DNA from: Ashinkailepas kermadecensis
Taxonomy: Eukaryota > Arthropoda > Thecostraca > Neolepadidae
Direction: 5' to 3'
NCBI GenBank assembly: GCA_034440615.1
Contig: JAOTOM010004829.1
Coordinates: 430,963 to 494,962, forward strand
DNA: 64,000 nt
Made by a program: the position numbers and the translations under genes
Shown: positions 23,185 through 33,067 of the stretch, piece after piece
Numbering within the stretch: position 1 is the first letter of the stretch
How the letters are laid out: the number at the start of each line of letters is the position of its first letter
Notes under the pieces: model-generated
The model's input: only the letters and a program-made list of their open reading frames with translations
The model's database searches: none
Told to the model about the DNA's origin: nothing

Positions 23185-23388
23185 AACAGCCCCGTGCCGC
23201 GCCCGGCAGTGATGTTGACCTCTGCTGGTCAGGGTTAACAGCCCCGTGCCGCGCCCGGCAGTGATGTTGACCTCTGCTGGTCAGGGTTAACAGCCCCGTG
23301 CCGCGCCCGGCAGTGATGTTGACCTCTGCTGGTCAGGGTTAACAGTCCCGTGCCGCGCCCGGCAGTGATGTTGACCTCTGCTGGCCAG
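23185..23388 (+). repeat. 52-bp array seeded by the exon 7 acceptor, four copies
   Basis: The unit ends TTGACCTCTGCTGGTCAG and is followed by GGTT, the first four bases of exon 7. Acceptor copies lie at 23,232, 23,284, 23,336 and the real 23,388. Confidence 0.9.
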
Positions 23389-23565
23389 GGTTCGGCGAGT
23401 CGATCCTCAACTGCCGCGACTGCGACTCGACCAACCGCGTCCACCCCGAGTGTTTGCCCATCAGCGTGCCTCAGAACGACCCCTACTTCCCGCCGGTGAA
23501 CGTCAGCAGCGGACGGCCGTTCTGTATCGCCTTCACCCGCTCACTGCCCGGACAACAGACTCTCG
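23389..23565 (+). CDS. Peroxidase exon 7 (Cys-rich loop of the catalytic domain)
   Basis: Acceptor TGGCCAG and donor CTCG|GTGAGT, phase 1 in and out. It reads GFGESILNCRDCDSTNRVHP, then ECLPISVPQNDPYFPP and FCIAFTRSLPGQQTLG. The spacing of Cys residues and the RS.PG motif are typical of the family. A 52-bp array carrying copies of the acceptor ends directly at this exon. The donor side starts another array and contains a copy of the exon end. Confidence 0.95.
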
Positions 23566-24090
23566 GTGAGTGCCCCGCAGACACTGGGTGAGTACACCAC
23601 ATACACTTCGTGAGTGCCATGCAAACACCCGCTCACTGCCCGGACAGCAGACTCTCGGTTAGTGCCCCGCAGACACTGGGTGAGTGCCCCACAGACACTT
23701 CTTGAGTATCCCACAGACACTTGGTGAGTGCCCCACAGACACTTATTGAGGGTCTCGCAGACATTTAATTAGTGCCCCACAGACACTTCTTGGGTGTCCC
23801 GCAGACACTTCTTGAGTGTCCCGCAGACACTTCTTGAGTGTCCCGCAGACACTTCTTGAGTGTCCCGCAGACACTTGGCGAGTGCCCCACAGAATTTGTT
23901 GAATGCCCTGCAGACACTTGGTGAGTGCTCCACAGACACTTTATTGAGTCCCCCACAGACACTTGGTGAGTGTCCCACAGACACTTGTTGAGTGCACCAC
24001 AGATAACTGATGAATGTCCCACAGACACCTGGTCAGTGTCCCACAGAAGCTTATTGAGTGTCCCACAGACGCTTTGTGAGTGCACCACAT
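23566..24090 (+). repeat. Donor-derived ~24-bp array, left part (intron 7)
   Basis: Units GTGAGTGCCCCACAGACACTT begin at the exon 7 donor. At 23,627-23,660 a copy of the exon end (ACCCGCTCACTGCCCGGACA) plus GTTAGT is embedded. About 20 units, many keeping GTGAGT or GAGTG. Confidence 0.88.
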
Positions 24091-24182
24091 GCACATGTTT
24101 ACCTCGACCCCGCATGTACAGGTCAGCCGCCGTAAACGGACATTTCCGATCCGGTCGAGTCGCAAAAGTTCAGATCGTGAGA

Positions 24183-25219
24183 CCCGTTTACAAGAGCAAG
24201 GCAGCCACCTAATCGGAGTTTTGCGATTCGGCGGCTGACGCGACGTGCTGAAAATTGCCGAATATTTGGCGGCTGACGCGACGTGCTGAAAATTGCCGAA
24301 TATTTGGCGGCTGACGCGACGTGCTGAAAATTGCCGAATATTTGGCGGCTGACGCGACGTGCTGAAAATTGCCGAATATTTGGCGGCTGACGCGACGTGC
24401 TGAAAATTGCCGAATATTTGGCGGCTGACGCGACGTGCTGAAAATTGCCGAATATTCGGCGGCTGACGCGACGTGCTGAAAATTGCCGAATATTCGGCGG
24501 CTGACGCGACGTGCTGAAAATTGCCGAATATTCGGCGGCTGACGCGACGTGCTGAAAATTGCCGAATATTCCGCGGCTGACGCGACGTGCTGAAAATTGC
24601 CGAATATTCGGCGGCTGACGCGACGTGCTGAAAATTGCCGAATATTCGGCGGCTGACGCGACGTGCTGAAAATTGCCGAATATTCGGCGGCTGACGCGAC
24701 GTGCTGAAAATTGCCGAATATTTGGCGGCTGACGCGACGTGCTGAAAATTGCCGAATATTCGGCGCATTTGTTGGCTTCTGACGCACGTGCTTCGAGCAA
24801 CAGCGCACACAGAGGTATCCGAGATGGTATCATCAGTGATCCACCTAGTTAGAGGCTGTTGGGCAGAGATATAGCGAATCAGTGTATCTGTGAATTCGAA
24901 GGATTCACGTAGCCGATGACACGTTGTCGATGACATCATAGCCCTGTCTTCTTCTTGAGTCCAATGCTGCATTGTTTACAGACTACACAGACTGTGCGAT
25001 AATTAAATAAGCAGGCTAAGTCAGGTGCACTACGCAATCCAAGAGGTCAATCAGCAAAGTTCAAACGCTTTCACAAATCCGCAAGTTAGAACAGTCCGCC
25101 AAATCGCAAAACTTCCGGTTGGGGCACGCACTAATAACATGACGTCTCAACGCAGTTCTGAAAGCTGATCGTATCCTAATCGCATCGTATTCGGAAGTTT
25201 TGCTGCTCATGTAAACGGG
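24183..25219. mobile_element. Possible 1.04-kb inserted element bounded by CCCGTTTACA inverted ends (intron 7)
   Basis: CCCGTTTACAAGAGCA at 24,183 and the complement of CCCGTTTACATGAGCA at 25,204-25,219 face each other. They interrupt a GTGAGTGC-CCACAGACACTT array that is found on both sides. The interior holds the 38-bp array and unrecognised sequence. A third copy of the end (GTAAACGG) at 24,134 confuses the left border. Confidence 0.4.
24228..24766. repeat. 38-bp minisatellite, 14 copies (intron 7)
   Basis: Unit GGCGGCTGACGCGACGTGCT plus GAAAATTGCCGAATATTY. Copies with C at the last base form the perfect palindrome GCCGAATATTCGGC across the junction. 24,770-25,225 shows no gene. Confidence 0.93.
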
Positions 25220-25224
25220 ATAAT

Positions 25225-25470
25225 TGAGTGCCCACAGACACTTTGTGAGTGCCTCGCAGACACCTGGTGAGCGCACCACAGACACTTGATGAGTGCCCCA
25301 CAGACACTTGGTGAGTGCACCACAGACACTTATTGAGTGTCCCACATACACCTGGTGAGTCCGTCACAGACATTTGGTGAGTAAACACATGTGGTGAGTG
25401 CACCACAGATATGTGACGAGTGTCCAACAAACACTCGGTGAGTGCCCATAGAGACTCGGTGAGTGCCACC
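25225..25470 (+). repeat. Donor-derived ~24-bp array, right part (intron 7)
   Basis: Same GTGAGTGCACCACAGACACTT units as 23,566-24,090, displaced by the intervening ~1.1 kb. Confidence 0.85.
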
Positions 25471-25489
25471 ACATATATTCGGTGGCTTC

Positions 25490-26140
25490 TAGTCGACAGA
25501 CTGTGGGTGGACCACAGCCGGTCGGCGGGAGTTGCGGCCCTACTGTCTCACGTAGGCTGTGGGACGGTCCACCAGTACGCCCCACCCGACAGACTGTGGG
25601 TGGACCACAGCCGGTCGGCGGGAGTTGCGGCCATACTGTCTCACGTAGGCTGTGGGACGGTCCACCAGTACGCCCCACCCGACAGACTGTGGGTGGACCA
25701 CAGCCGGTCGGCGGGAGTTGCGGCCATGCTGTCTCACGTAGGCTGTGGGACGGTCCACCAGTACGCCCCACCCGACAGACTGTGGGTGGACCACGGCCTG
25801 CCGGCGGGAGTTGCGGCCATACTGTCTCACGTAGGCTGTGGGACGGTCCACCAGTACGCCCCACACCTGTCTGACGGACCAGCCGTGTGTCCCACACCTG
25901 TTTGACATTACATAGGTATGTTCCACACCTGTCTGATAGTCTACCCGCGTGCCCCACACCTGTCTGACCGTTCACCTGTCGGGCCCGCACCTGTGACTAC
26001 TGGTGCACCTCACAGTTGTCTCACCGTTTCCTGCGAACCCCGCACCTGTGAATACTGACACTCCTTACAGTCGTTTCACCGTCTCATGCATGCCCCGCAC
26101 CTGTGACTACTGACGCCTCCTCACAATCGTCTCACCGTCT
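25490..26140. repeat. 93-bp array (four copies) and ~65-bp units before exon 8
   Basis: 93-bp unit contains GACAGACTGTGGGTGGACCA and GGGACGGTCCACCAGTACGC. From 25,930 to 26,140 three diverged units share CCCGCACCTGTGACTACTG and TCTCACCGTCTC. Confidence 0.88.
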
Positions 26141-26155
26141 CCCGTTATGCGGCAG

Positions 26156-26362
26156 GACCACGTGAGCAGATCAACCAGAACACGGCGTACCTGGACGGCT
26201 CGCAGATGTACGGCCAGGACCAGTGCGAGGCGCGCTCGCTGCGCGCCTTCCAGGGCGGTCGGCTCATCACGACGCCGCACCCGGTGCGCGGCAAGGACCT
26301 GCTGCCCACCACCCGCGACAACAAGGAGTGCCGTGCGCCCTCCGGCTCCTGCTTCGCCGCCG
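26156..26362 (+). CDS. Peroxidase exon 8 (QINQNTAYLDGSQMYG region)
   Basis: Acceptor ATGCGGCAG, phase 1 in and out. It encodes PREQINQNTAYLDGSQMYG, RSLRAFQGGRLITT and DNKECRAPSGSCFAAG. The LDGS.MYG motif lies in the Ca2+-binding/haem-pocket core of the family. The donor is weak (GTTCGT at 26363) but is the only site that joins exon 9 as CFAAG-DNRASEQ. Confidence 0.94.
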
Positions 26363-27021
26363 GTTCGTCACCCACGCCGTCCGGCCAGATGGCCGGCTGG
26401 TCCGGCCGGCCAGATGGAAGCTGATCGGCGCTCAGATCAGAAGCCAACCTACTCTGCTCATAATGCTACTGACTTTTTAATAGCCACTATGAACTACAAT
26501 ATGCTAACTAATAACTTCGGTCGGTCCATGGTTGGCTGCAAAATCTCGTCCGAAGAGCGGACGGTGCCCTATGCGCTGCCGAACGGCTTTTAGCTTGTTG
26601 AAGAAGCAGGTAGGAAAACCGGTGACTCCCTGCGGGTGAATTCGTGCTTTCGTTCTCATTTAGCCATGTGTAATGCATGGAGTTATCGGAACAACATGTC
26701 TGGTGGGTAGGTCGACATTTGCAATGTGTTATGCATGGAGTTATTGTGACAACATGTCTGTTGGTAGTCTGACATTTGCTGTGTGGTGTTGCAGGGGTTG
26801 ATTTCAGCATCGGTTGCGGTGCTTTGCTATGTGCTGTGCACGTGTTGTTGGTGGTCCGACCATAGTGATGAGTCAATACACGTGCCAGAAGAAACACCCA
26901 CTCATTGAGCCATCGCTGGCCGAAAAGACGAGTGTATTTTGCGAACAGCAGGTCGCGCCATCTCTCACGTGGCATGTGATTGGTCGAGCAGCCACTCACG
27001 TCGCCCCTGATTGGTCGGCAG
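26363..27021. other. Intron 8, no gene seen
   Basis: Contains a ~75-bp diverged duplication (AATGCATGGAGTTATCGGA at 26,672 and its partner at 26,733). A small duplication of GATTGGTCG lies near the exon 9 acceptor. Intron 9 (27,150-27,703) shows nothing recognisable. Confidence 0.6.
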
Positions 27022-27149
27022 GAGACAACCGAGCGTCCGAGCAGGCTGGCTTGGCCACACTGCATATCATCTGGATCAGAGAACACAACCGCGTGGTGGG
27101 TCAGCTGGCCTCCGTCAACCCGCACTGGGACGACGAGAAACTCTACCAG
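27022..27149 (+). CDS. Peroxidase exon 9 (catalytic Arg/Glu)
   Basis: Acceptor GTCGGCAG and donor CAG|GTAGAA, phase 1 in and 0 out. It encodes DNRASEQAGLATLHIIWIRE and HNRVVGQLASVNPHWDDEKL. The Arg and Glu of NRASEQ match Arg239 and Glu242 of myeloperoxidase. The next residue is Gln rather than Met, as in the non-myeloperoxidase members. Coding is GC3-rich like its neighbours. Confidence 0.95.
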
Positions 27150-27703
27150 GTAGAAAACCGCCTCTACCGGACTTTGCCACCGCCAGCACACCGAAACACT
27201 GTCAAGTGTGACAGCCAGGCCTGAGTCAGAAGTATTTCTGCTGGACTTTGTTGGGATGTATATGTAAACTAGATTCTCGAATGTTTAATGTACTATACAT
27301 GCGTCCTATTTCCAGCCATCGTCCTGTTGAACTTCATGACTTGACGCTATGTAGTACAAGCCAACGATCATGATCACCACAGAAAAAAAAACTACATGAA
27401 CTAATTACTGACACTATATAATCGGCTATTTATGCAATACACTATACACTCATACTCATTTTGAGCATGTTTTCCCTCAATTCGTCAAATGTGCATACCG
27501 ACCCTGGTCTAGCACCAACGCGTAGTTATTCTGGAAGAGCATTCACTATGTGCTGCGGGGTATGTGTTAGGACTGCAATTATTCCACGCACCCAGAGCGC
27601 CCCAACTAGAGCTTAAATTGTTTTCATCAATCCGCAACTTTTGGAGCTTTAGGCGCCGTGTGACCTCCGTGTGACCTCCGCTGACATGTGACCCCGGCAT
27701 CAG

Positions 27704-27830
27704 GTGGGCCGGAAGCTGGTGGCAGCCGTGTGGGAGCACATCACCTACAACGAGTTCCTACCCCGCATTCTCGGCTGGAACGCCATGCAGCTGTATGACC
27801 TCAGGGTCGGCACTGAAGGATTCTTCAAAG
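27704..27830 (+). CDS. Peroxidase exon 10 (HITYNEFLP motif)
   Basis: Acceptor GCATCAG and donor AAAG|GTCAGT, phase 0 in and 1 out. It encodes VGRKLVAAVWEHITYNEFLP and RILGWNAMQLYDLRV. The HITYNE.LP motif is diagnostic for animal haem peroxidases. A 35-bp minisatellite begins directly after the donor. Confidence 0.95.
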
Positions 27831-27835
27831 GTCAG

Positions 27836-28830
27836 TTGACAGTGACACCCCGGGACACCCCGACACACCCGGAAACACACTGGTGTATGACACACCGAGA
27901 CCACGGCGACACACTGGTGTATGACACCCCGACACACCCGGAGAAACACTGGTGTATAACACCCCGATACACCCCGCGACACACTGATGTATGACACTCC
28001 GAGACACACGGCGAAACACTGGTGCATGACACCCCGATACATCCGGCGAAACACTGGTGTATGACACCCCGAGACCCCGGCGACACACTGGTGTATGATA
28101 CCCCGACACATCCGGCGAAACACTGGTGCATGACACCCCGATACATCGGGCGAAACACTGGTGTATGACACCCCGATACACCCGGCGACATACTGGTGTA
28201 TGACACTCCGAGACACCCCGAGACACCCCGACACACCCCACGACACGCTGATGTATGACACTCCGAGACACCCGGCGAAACACTGGTGCATGACACCCCG
28301 AGACACCCGGCGACACAATGGTGTATGACACTCCGAGACACCCGGCGACACACTGGTGTATGACACCCCTAGACACCCGGCGGCACACTTGTGTATGACA
28401 CCCCGATACACCCGGCGACACACTGGTGTATGACACCCCGAGACACCCGGCGAAACACTGGTGCATGACACCCCGAGACACCCGGCGACACACTGGTGTA
28501 TGACACTCCGAGACACCCGGCGAAACACTGGTGTATAACACTCCGACACACCCGGCGACACATTGGTGTATGACACTCCGAGACACCCGGCGACACACTG
28601 GTGTATGACACTCCGAGACACCCGGCGACACATTGGTGTATGACACTCCGAGACACCCGGCGACACAATGGTGTATGACACTCTGAGACAGCCGGCGACA
28701 CACTGGTGTATGACACTCCGACACACCCGGCGACACATTGGTGTATGACACTCCGAGACACCCGGCGACACACTGGTGTATGACATCCCGAGACACCCGG
28801 CGACATACTGGTGTATGACATTCCGATGAA
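27836..28830. repeat. 35-bp minisatellite, about 28 copies (intron 10)
   Basis: Unit TGACACTCCGAGACACCCGG plus CGACACACTGGTGTA. It starts within 6 bp of the exon 10 donor. 28,831-29,385 has nothing recognised. Confidence 0.93.
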
Positions 28831-29385
28831 TCATCTCTGTGGTGCATTGTTTTGCTCGTATATCATTATGGCGCAGGTACGATTCTTCCACGTTCAAGAA
28901 ACTTCCTCCCTCGACACGCACAATGCTGCACTACTCAAAGCATTATTGAAACTAAACGATGCAAGATCTTTGTCCTTTACCAACATTTTGTCCAGACTCT
29001 ATTCTTGCCACAGCACAGTTCGTAATCGTACATCTGCTGAGCTCTTACACGACGATGTGTTCGTGGTATATGCATATATCTGCCAGTGTATTGTACCTGC
29101 ACCACAAACTGTGTACTGACATGCAAATAATTGAAAGATGCGTCATTTCACATACATGACAACTTTATAGCGCTCCCATGCAAGGGGTTGTTGTACATGT
29201 TATGCTATGTTTATATTTTATCTCATTCGCACACGGCCTTTGGAATCGATCTCGAATTCACAGGCGAGAGTACTCGTTGCACTGTCGTGATACTCGCATG
29301 CACTTCTGGTCGTCTGGTCGTGCACCTTCACTTCTGGTTATCTAATTGGAGCGTACGCTTACTTCGGACGTTGTCATGGCGACAG

Positions 29386-29558
29386 GCTACGACGACACAT
29401 GTAGCGCGGCGGTGCTGAACGAGTTCTCATCGGCCGCATTCCGGTTCGGCCACTCGTTGATCCGGCCCAAGCTGTTCCGTATGGGCGTCGACTTCGGCGA
29501 GCGCAGTCCGCACATTCAGCTGCGCAGTAGCTTCTTCAACTCGGACATGCTGTTCGAC
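29386..29558 (+). CDS. Peroxidase exon 11 (proximal haem His)
   Basis: Acceptor GGCGACAG and donor GAC|GTGAGT, phase 1 in and 0 out. It encodes EFSSAAFRFGHSLIRPKLFR and LRSSFFNSDMLFD. The His in FRFGHSLI is the proximal haem ligand (His336 in myeloperoxidase numbering). It joins exon 10 as FFKGYDDTC. Confidence 0.95.
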
Positions 29559-31017
29559 GTGAGTGATAACATGCCACAGTGATGGTCAATGTGATGTTGA
29601 TGGTGAGATATTGACTCTGATTTGTTTTGCCCCCTCTGGTGAGAGTGGTTGGATGGCATCATCAGGGTTTTCAGGAGGGAAGGGGAAGGAGTCTCAGAAG
29701 CCGTGTGGCTCAAGCCAGTGGAATAGTGTGATTATTTGGCTGTTCATAGTTCACTTTATTTATGAATTTAAGCTTTGTTAGGAAGCGAAAAACTTCTCCG
29801 ATGAGAACTAATGACGTCAGTAATTACAATCAAACTTCTTGCTGGTAACGTCCTATGTGATGATCTACAAGTGGTTCCCAAACTTTTCGGTACGACGACC
29901 GCTTTTCGATCTTGAACAGAGGCCATTACCACACTCTAGTAAAACCTTTTACCTATTTGCGGGCATAGGCCGCAAATCCATCATTGCCGCATATGTAGTA
30001 CATGTACCTAATCATGTAGTTCATCGTATTAGCGTACTGTGTAATGTTAATGTGGTTCTGGTATTAGCATTAAGCACATGATTGACCAAGATGAATTACA
30101 TATCAATCGTAACTTGTTAAATTGTACTAAGTATCACTGTGACCGTCTCTACCGTGTATTATTGTGTGCCAACCTGAAATTTCCGTCAAATTGTTCGTCC
30201 CCTTTCCTCCGGAGAAAAAAAAACACACACGAATATAGCTGGGGAAAGCATGTATTCTAGCAGATGCATCAATGATCATACACTTTATGTGACGGATGTG
30301 CCTGTTTGTTCCGAACCAATTTGGCAAGCCTTGGTTTCGCCACAGGTAGTGCACACCCAAAATCACTATCGAAGTGCAGTCGATTTCTGAGCTTGGTTTT
30401 GATAGTGACCATTGTCGAAATGCTCCCTCGCAGAGGTGCATCGTCACGAACTGGATCACCATTATCAACGCAACGATCAGACAAAATAGGAGCCAAGCCA
30501 AGCTAAGCGCAAGCTTTCGCCAGAATGTCGGCACGTCACTGCGTAAATACGTGCGCAGCGCAACGTTTTCTCGCAAACTTCAAATTTCCGCCTTCGCCGC
30601 GATATCCCCACTTGGTATAACACCATCGTGCACAGTGAATAGTCTTGAGATACACACATCATGGCGCATTTTTATCAGCCATGTATATTTCTGTTCACGA
30701 AAATTGCTTCAATCTAAATAAAAAGCAGCATTGCGTTGATGTCATGACCGAACCTTGGTCGTCCGTAGCCCCGAAATCTTCGCAAGCTAAAATTGAACTG
30801 GAAAAATGTGCGCCCATCAAGTTTCGGAAGCTTTGCCAAATTTCAAGGCAATACTTGGGACGATTTTGGAATTATTTGAGACATTTTGAACAGGTGTCAA
30901 ATTGACACCCCCTTTGCACTATGAGGGTTAATAATGCCCATCTGATTTTGCTTCATGTCCAGGACGGATTTTCATCCAAGCCAGCCGACTGACGGTGCCG
31001 TTTTGTTCTGACCTCAG
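29559..31017. other. Intron 11, single-copy-looking, no supported gene
   Basis: About 1.5 kb without tandem arrays. A 149-codon minus-strand frame (30,127-30,576) has a hydrophobic segment but no recognisable family or gene structure. Confidence 0.5.
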
Positions 31018-31171
31018 GTCCAGATGGTGGATGAGATCATGCGTGGTTTGGTGAACACACCCATGGAGAACCTGGACAACTTCATCACGTCTGAAGTCAC
31101 CAAGCATCTGTTCGAGGAGAGGGGCCACCCCTTCTCTGGCCTCGACCTGGTATCTCTTAACATCCAGAGGG
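31018..31171 (+). CDS. Peroxidase exon 12 (RGLVNTP and LNIQR motifs)
   Basis: Acceptor GACCTCAG and donor AGGG|GTGAGT, phase 0 in and 1 out. It encodes VQMVDEIMRGLVNTPMENLD and FSGLDLVSLNIQR. The Asn of LNIQR matches the residue that hydrogen-bonds the proximal His in myeloperoxidase (Asn421). An in-frame alternative acceptor lies 6 nt downstream. Confidence 0.94.
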
Positions 31172-31429
31172 GTGAGTGTAGCGCTATACATCGCAACGCA
31201 TTGACCTTTCAGATAGCTTAGCCCCAGCCTGGTTCATCGGTGGAAAAGTTTGAAAATTATTGGTGGGGTCCAACGCATGGGGGAATGAGTGCTCCCAGTA
31301 TGGTTGGTAGTGCCCAAACATGTCGGCCAAATTTGGGCACGTTTGGGCACGTTTTGACGGCATCACCTGAGAAGCCTCAGTCTGTGTGACCTGACCTGAC
31401 CTGACCTGACCTCTGACGCACCACCACAG

Positions 31430-31551
31430 CACGTGACCATGGCCTGAGGCCCTACAACGAGTACCGCGGCATCTGCAACCTGAAGAAGGTCGTCAACTTC
31501 GACGAGTTATCGCGGGAAATACCGCAGCGACTCATCAACAAGATGAAGCAG
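31430..31551 (+). CDS. Peroxidase exon 13 (RDHGL motif)
   Basis: Acceptor CCACCACAG and donor CAG|GTCAGC, phase 1 in and 0 out. It encodes ARDHGLRPYNEYRGICNLKK and continues to IPQRLINKMKQ. It completes the conserved QR-x-RDHG motif begun in exon 12. A short CTGAC repeat lies upstream of the acceptor. Confidence 0.94.
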
Positions 31552-32139
31552 GTCAGCTGTCTAATCTATTGATCAGCTACTCCGTTGACCATTTGATCAG
31601 GCTCTCGGCGTACCTATATTCGACTGATTGGTGTGTGCATATGCATATATATGCATTGCATGTACATACTCCATTATTCCATGCTCTGATGCTGCTTGCA
31701 GCAACACCTAGTGACAACACAGTGTGCTTCATCGTCACTAGCGTGCCGAGGTGTCATGCCGCTAGCAAGGAATATCATGGAGTATCTCTACAAGGGCCGA
31801 ACAAATTGTCCATGTCTACGTGGCGTTTTAGCTTATGAGAGTTATTTGAAATTTCCAAGTGCTGGAACCTCTAACAGAATTGGTCTCAACCTGTTTTGAA
31901 ACGTTATCTAATTATGTGCCATTACATAGCCTCGCTACTGAGACACCGCTATGTTTTCCATTGTAAAGGTGTCAGATCCCTCCATTGATCAACCAACGTA
32001 GTCCTCACTCTACGACATCACTCTACGACGACATCACTCTAGCTTCGCTACATTTTCTGGTGCTTATTCAATTTCAGCTGTGATAGACAGACATTTATTC
32101 TGGAATCTGACATCCACCCGCTGACCAGCGTAAGTAAGT

Positions 32140-32589
32140 GATTCTCAGTCTGACCTGACGTGACCTCTGCAGGTGTGACCAGCCCAGATATGCGTTTCCT
32201 GTGTGAGCTGACCTCCAGTCACGTGACACGTCTACCATGTTTACAAGCGCCGAGAACAACATGTATTCCCTCCATCTCGTGACCTGAACGCCATGTGCAA
32301 GCCAGTGCAGTGTGGACGACATTGATCTGACCTTTAACCCAGTGACCTGACCTGTAGGTATTCCTCAGTGTGGACAAAATGTACACGACCTATGATCAGG
32401 TACCCTGACCTGCAAGTGTACAACAGTGTGGACGATATTGACCTGACCTCTGACCCGGTGACCTGACCTGCAGGTGTACGTCAGTGTGGACGACATTGAC
32501 CTGACCTCTGACCCGGTGACCTGACCCGCAGGTGTACGCCAGTGTGGACGACATTGACCTGACCCCTGACCCGGTGACCTGACACGCAG
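32140..32589 (+). repeat. 58-bp array seeded by the exon 14 acceptor
   Basis: Two good copies (acceptors at 32,473 and 32,531) hold GCAG|GTGTACGYCAGTGTGG and ACGACATTGACCTG, the first ~30 nt of exon 14, followed by CTGACCCGGTGACCTGAC. At least two decayed copies lie further upstream (32,307; 32,358). Confidence 0.9.
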
Positions 32590-32729
32590 GTGTACGCCAG
32601 TGTGGACGACATTGACCTGTTCACGGGCGGCCTGAGCGAGACCCCGCTGCAGGGTGGTCTGGTCGGACCGACCTTCGGCTGTATTATCGGACTACAGTTC
32701 CGCTTCCTCAAGAAGTGCGACCGCTTCTG
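32590..32729 (+). CDS. Peroxidase exon 14 ([12 protein letters not shown])
   Basis: Acceptor ACACGCAG and donor TTCTG|GTGAGT, phase 0 in and 2 out. It encodes [20 protein letters not shown] and [18 protein letters not shown], the family's C-terminal catalytic core. Two copies of acceptor plus exon start lie 58 and 116 nt upstream. The donor opens a 20-bp array in which each unit carries GTGAGT. Confidence 0.95.
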
Positions 32730-32955
32730 GTGAGTCAGCAGTCCGCACTGGTCAGTCAGAGTCACTGGTGGTGAGTCAGAGTCACTGGTGGTGAGTCAGA
32801 GTCACTGATGGTGAGTCAGAGTCACTGGTGGTGAGTCAGAGTCACTGGTGGTGAGTCAGAGTCACTGGTGGTGAGTCAGAGTCACTGGTGGCGAGCCAGA
32901 TTCACTGGTGGCGAGCCAGAGTCATTGGCAGCGAGTCAGAGTCACTGGTGGCTAG
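32730..32955 (+). repeat. 20-bp array seeded by the exon 14 donor, about 10 copies
   Basis: Unit GTGAGTCAGAGTCACTGGTG begins exactly at the donor. Most copies keep a consensus GTG|GTGAGT site. Confidence 0.92.
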
Positions 32956-33067
32956 GCAGTCAGGAATTTCCGGGCCGGTCGCAGCTGACCGATTCATAGA
33001 TTCATCTGATTCATTCAGCTGGTTGAATGAGTGGTCACGGGTCATATTGTGAGCTGATGGATGGCGA

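Noticed and set aside
27758..28921. 387-codon minus-strand Cys/Val-rich frame
   Set aside because: 35-bp minisatellite translation within intron 10, overlapping the coding exon 10 on the other strand.
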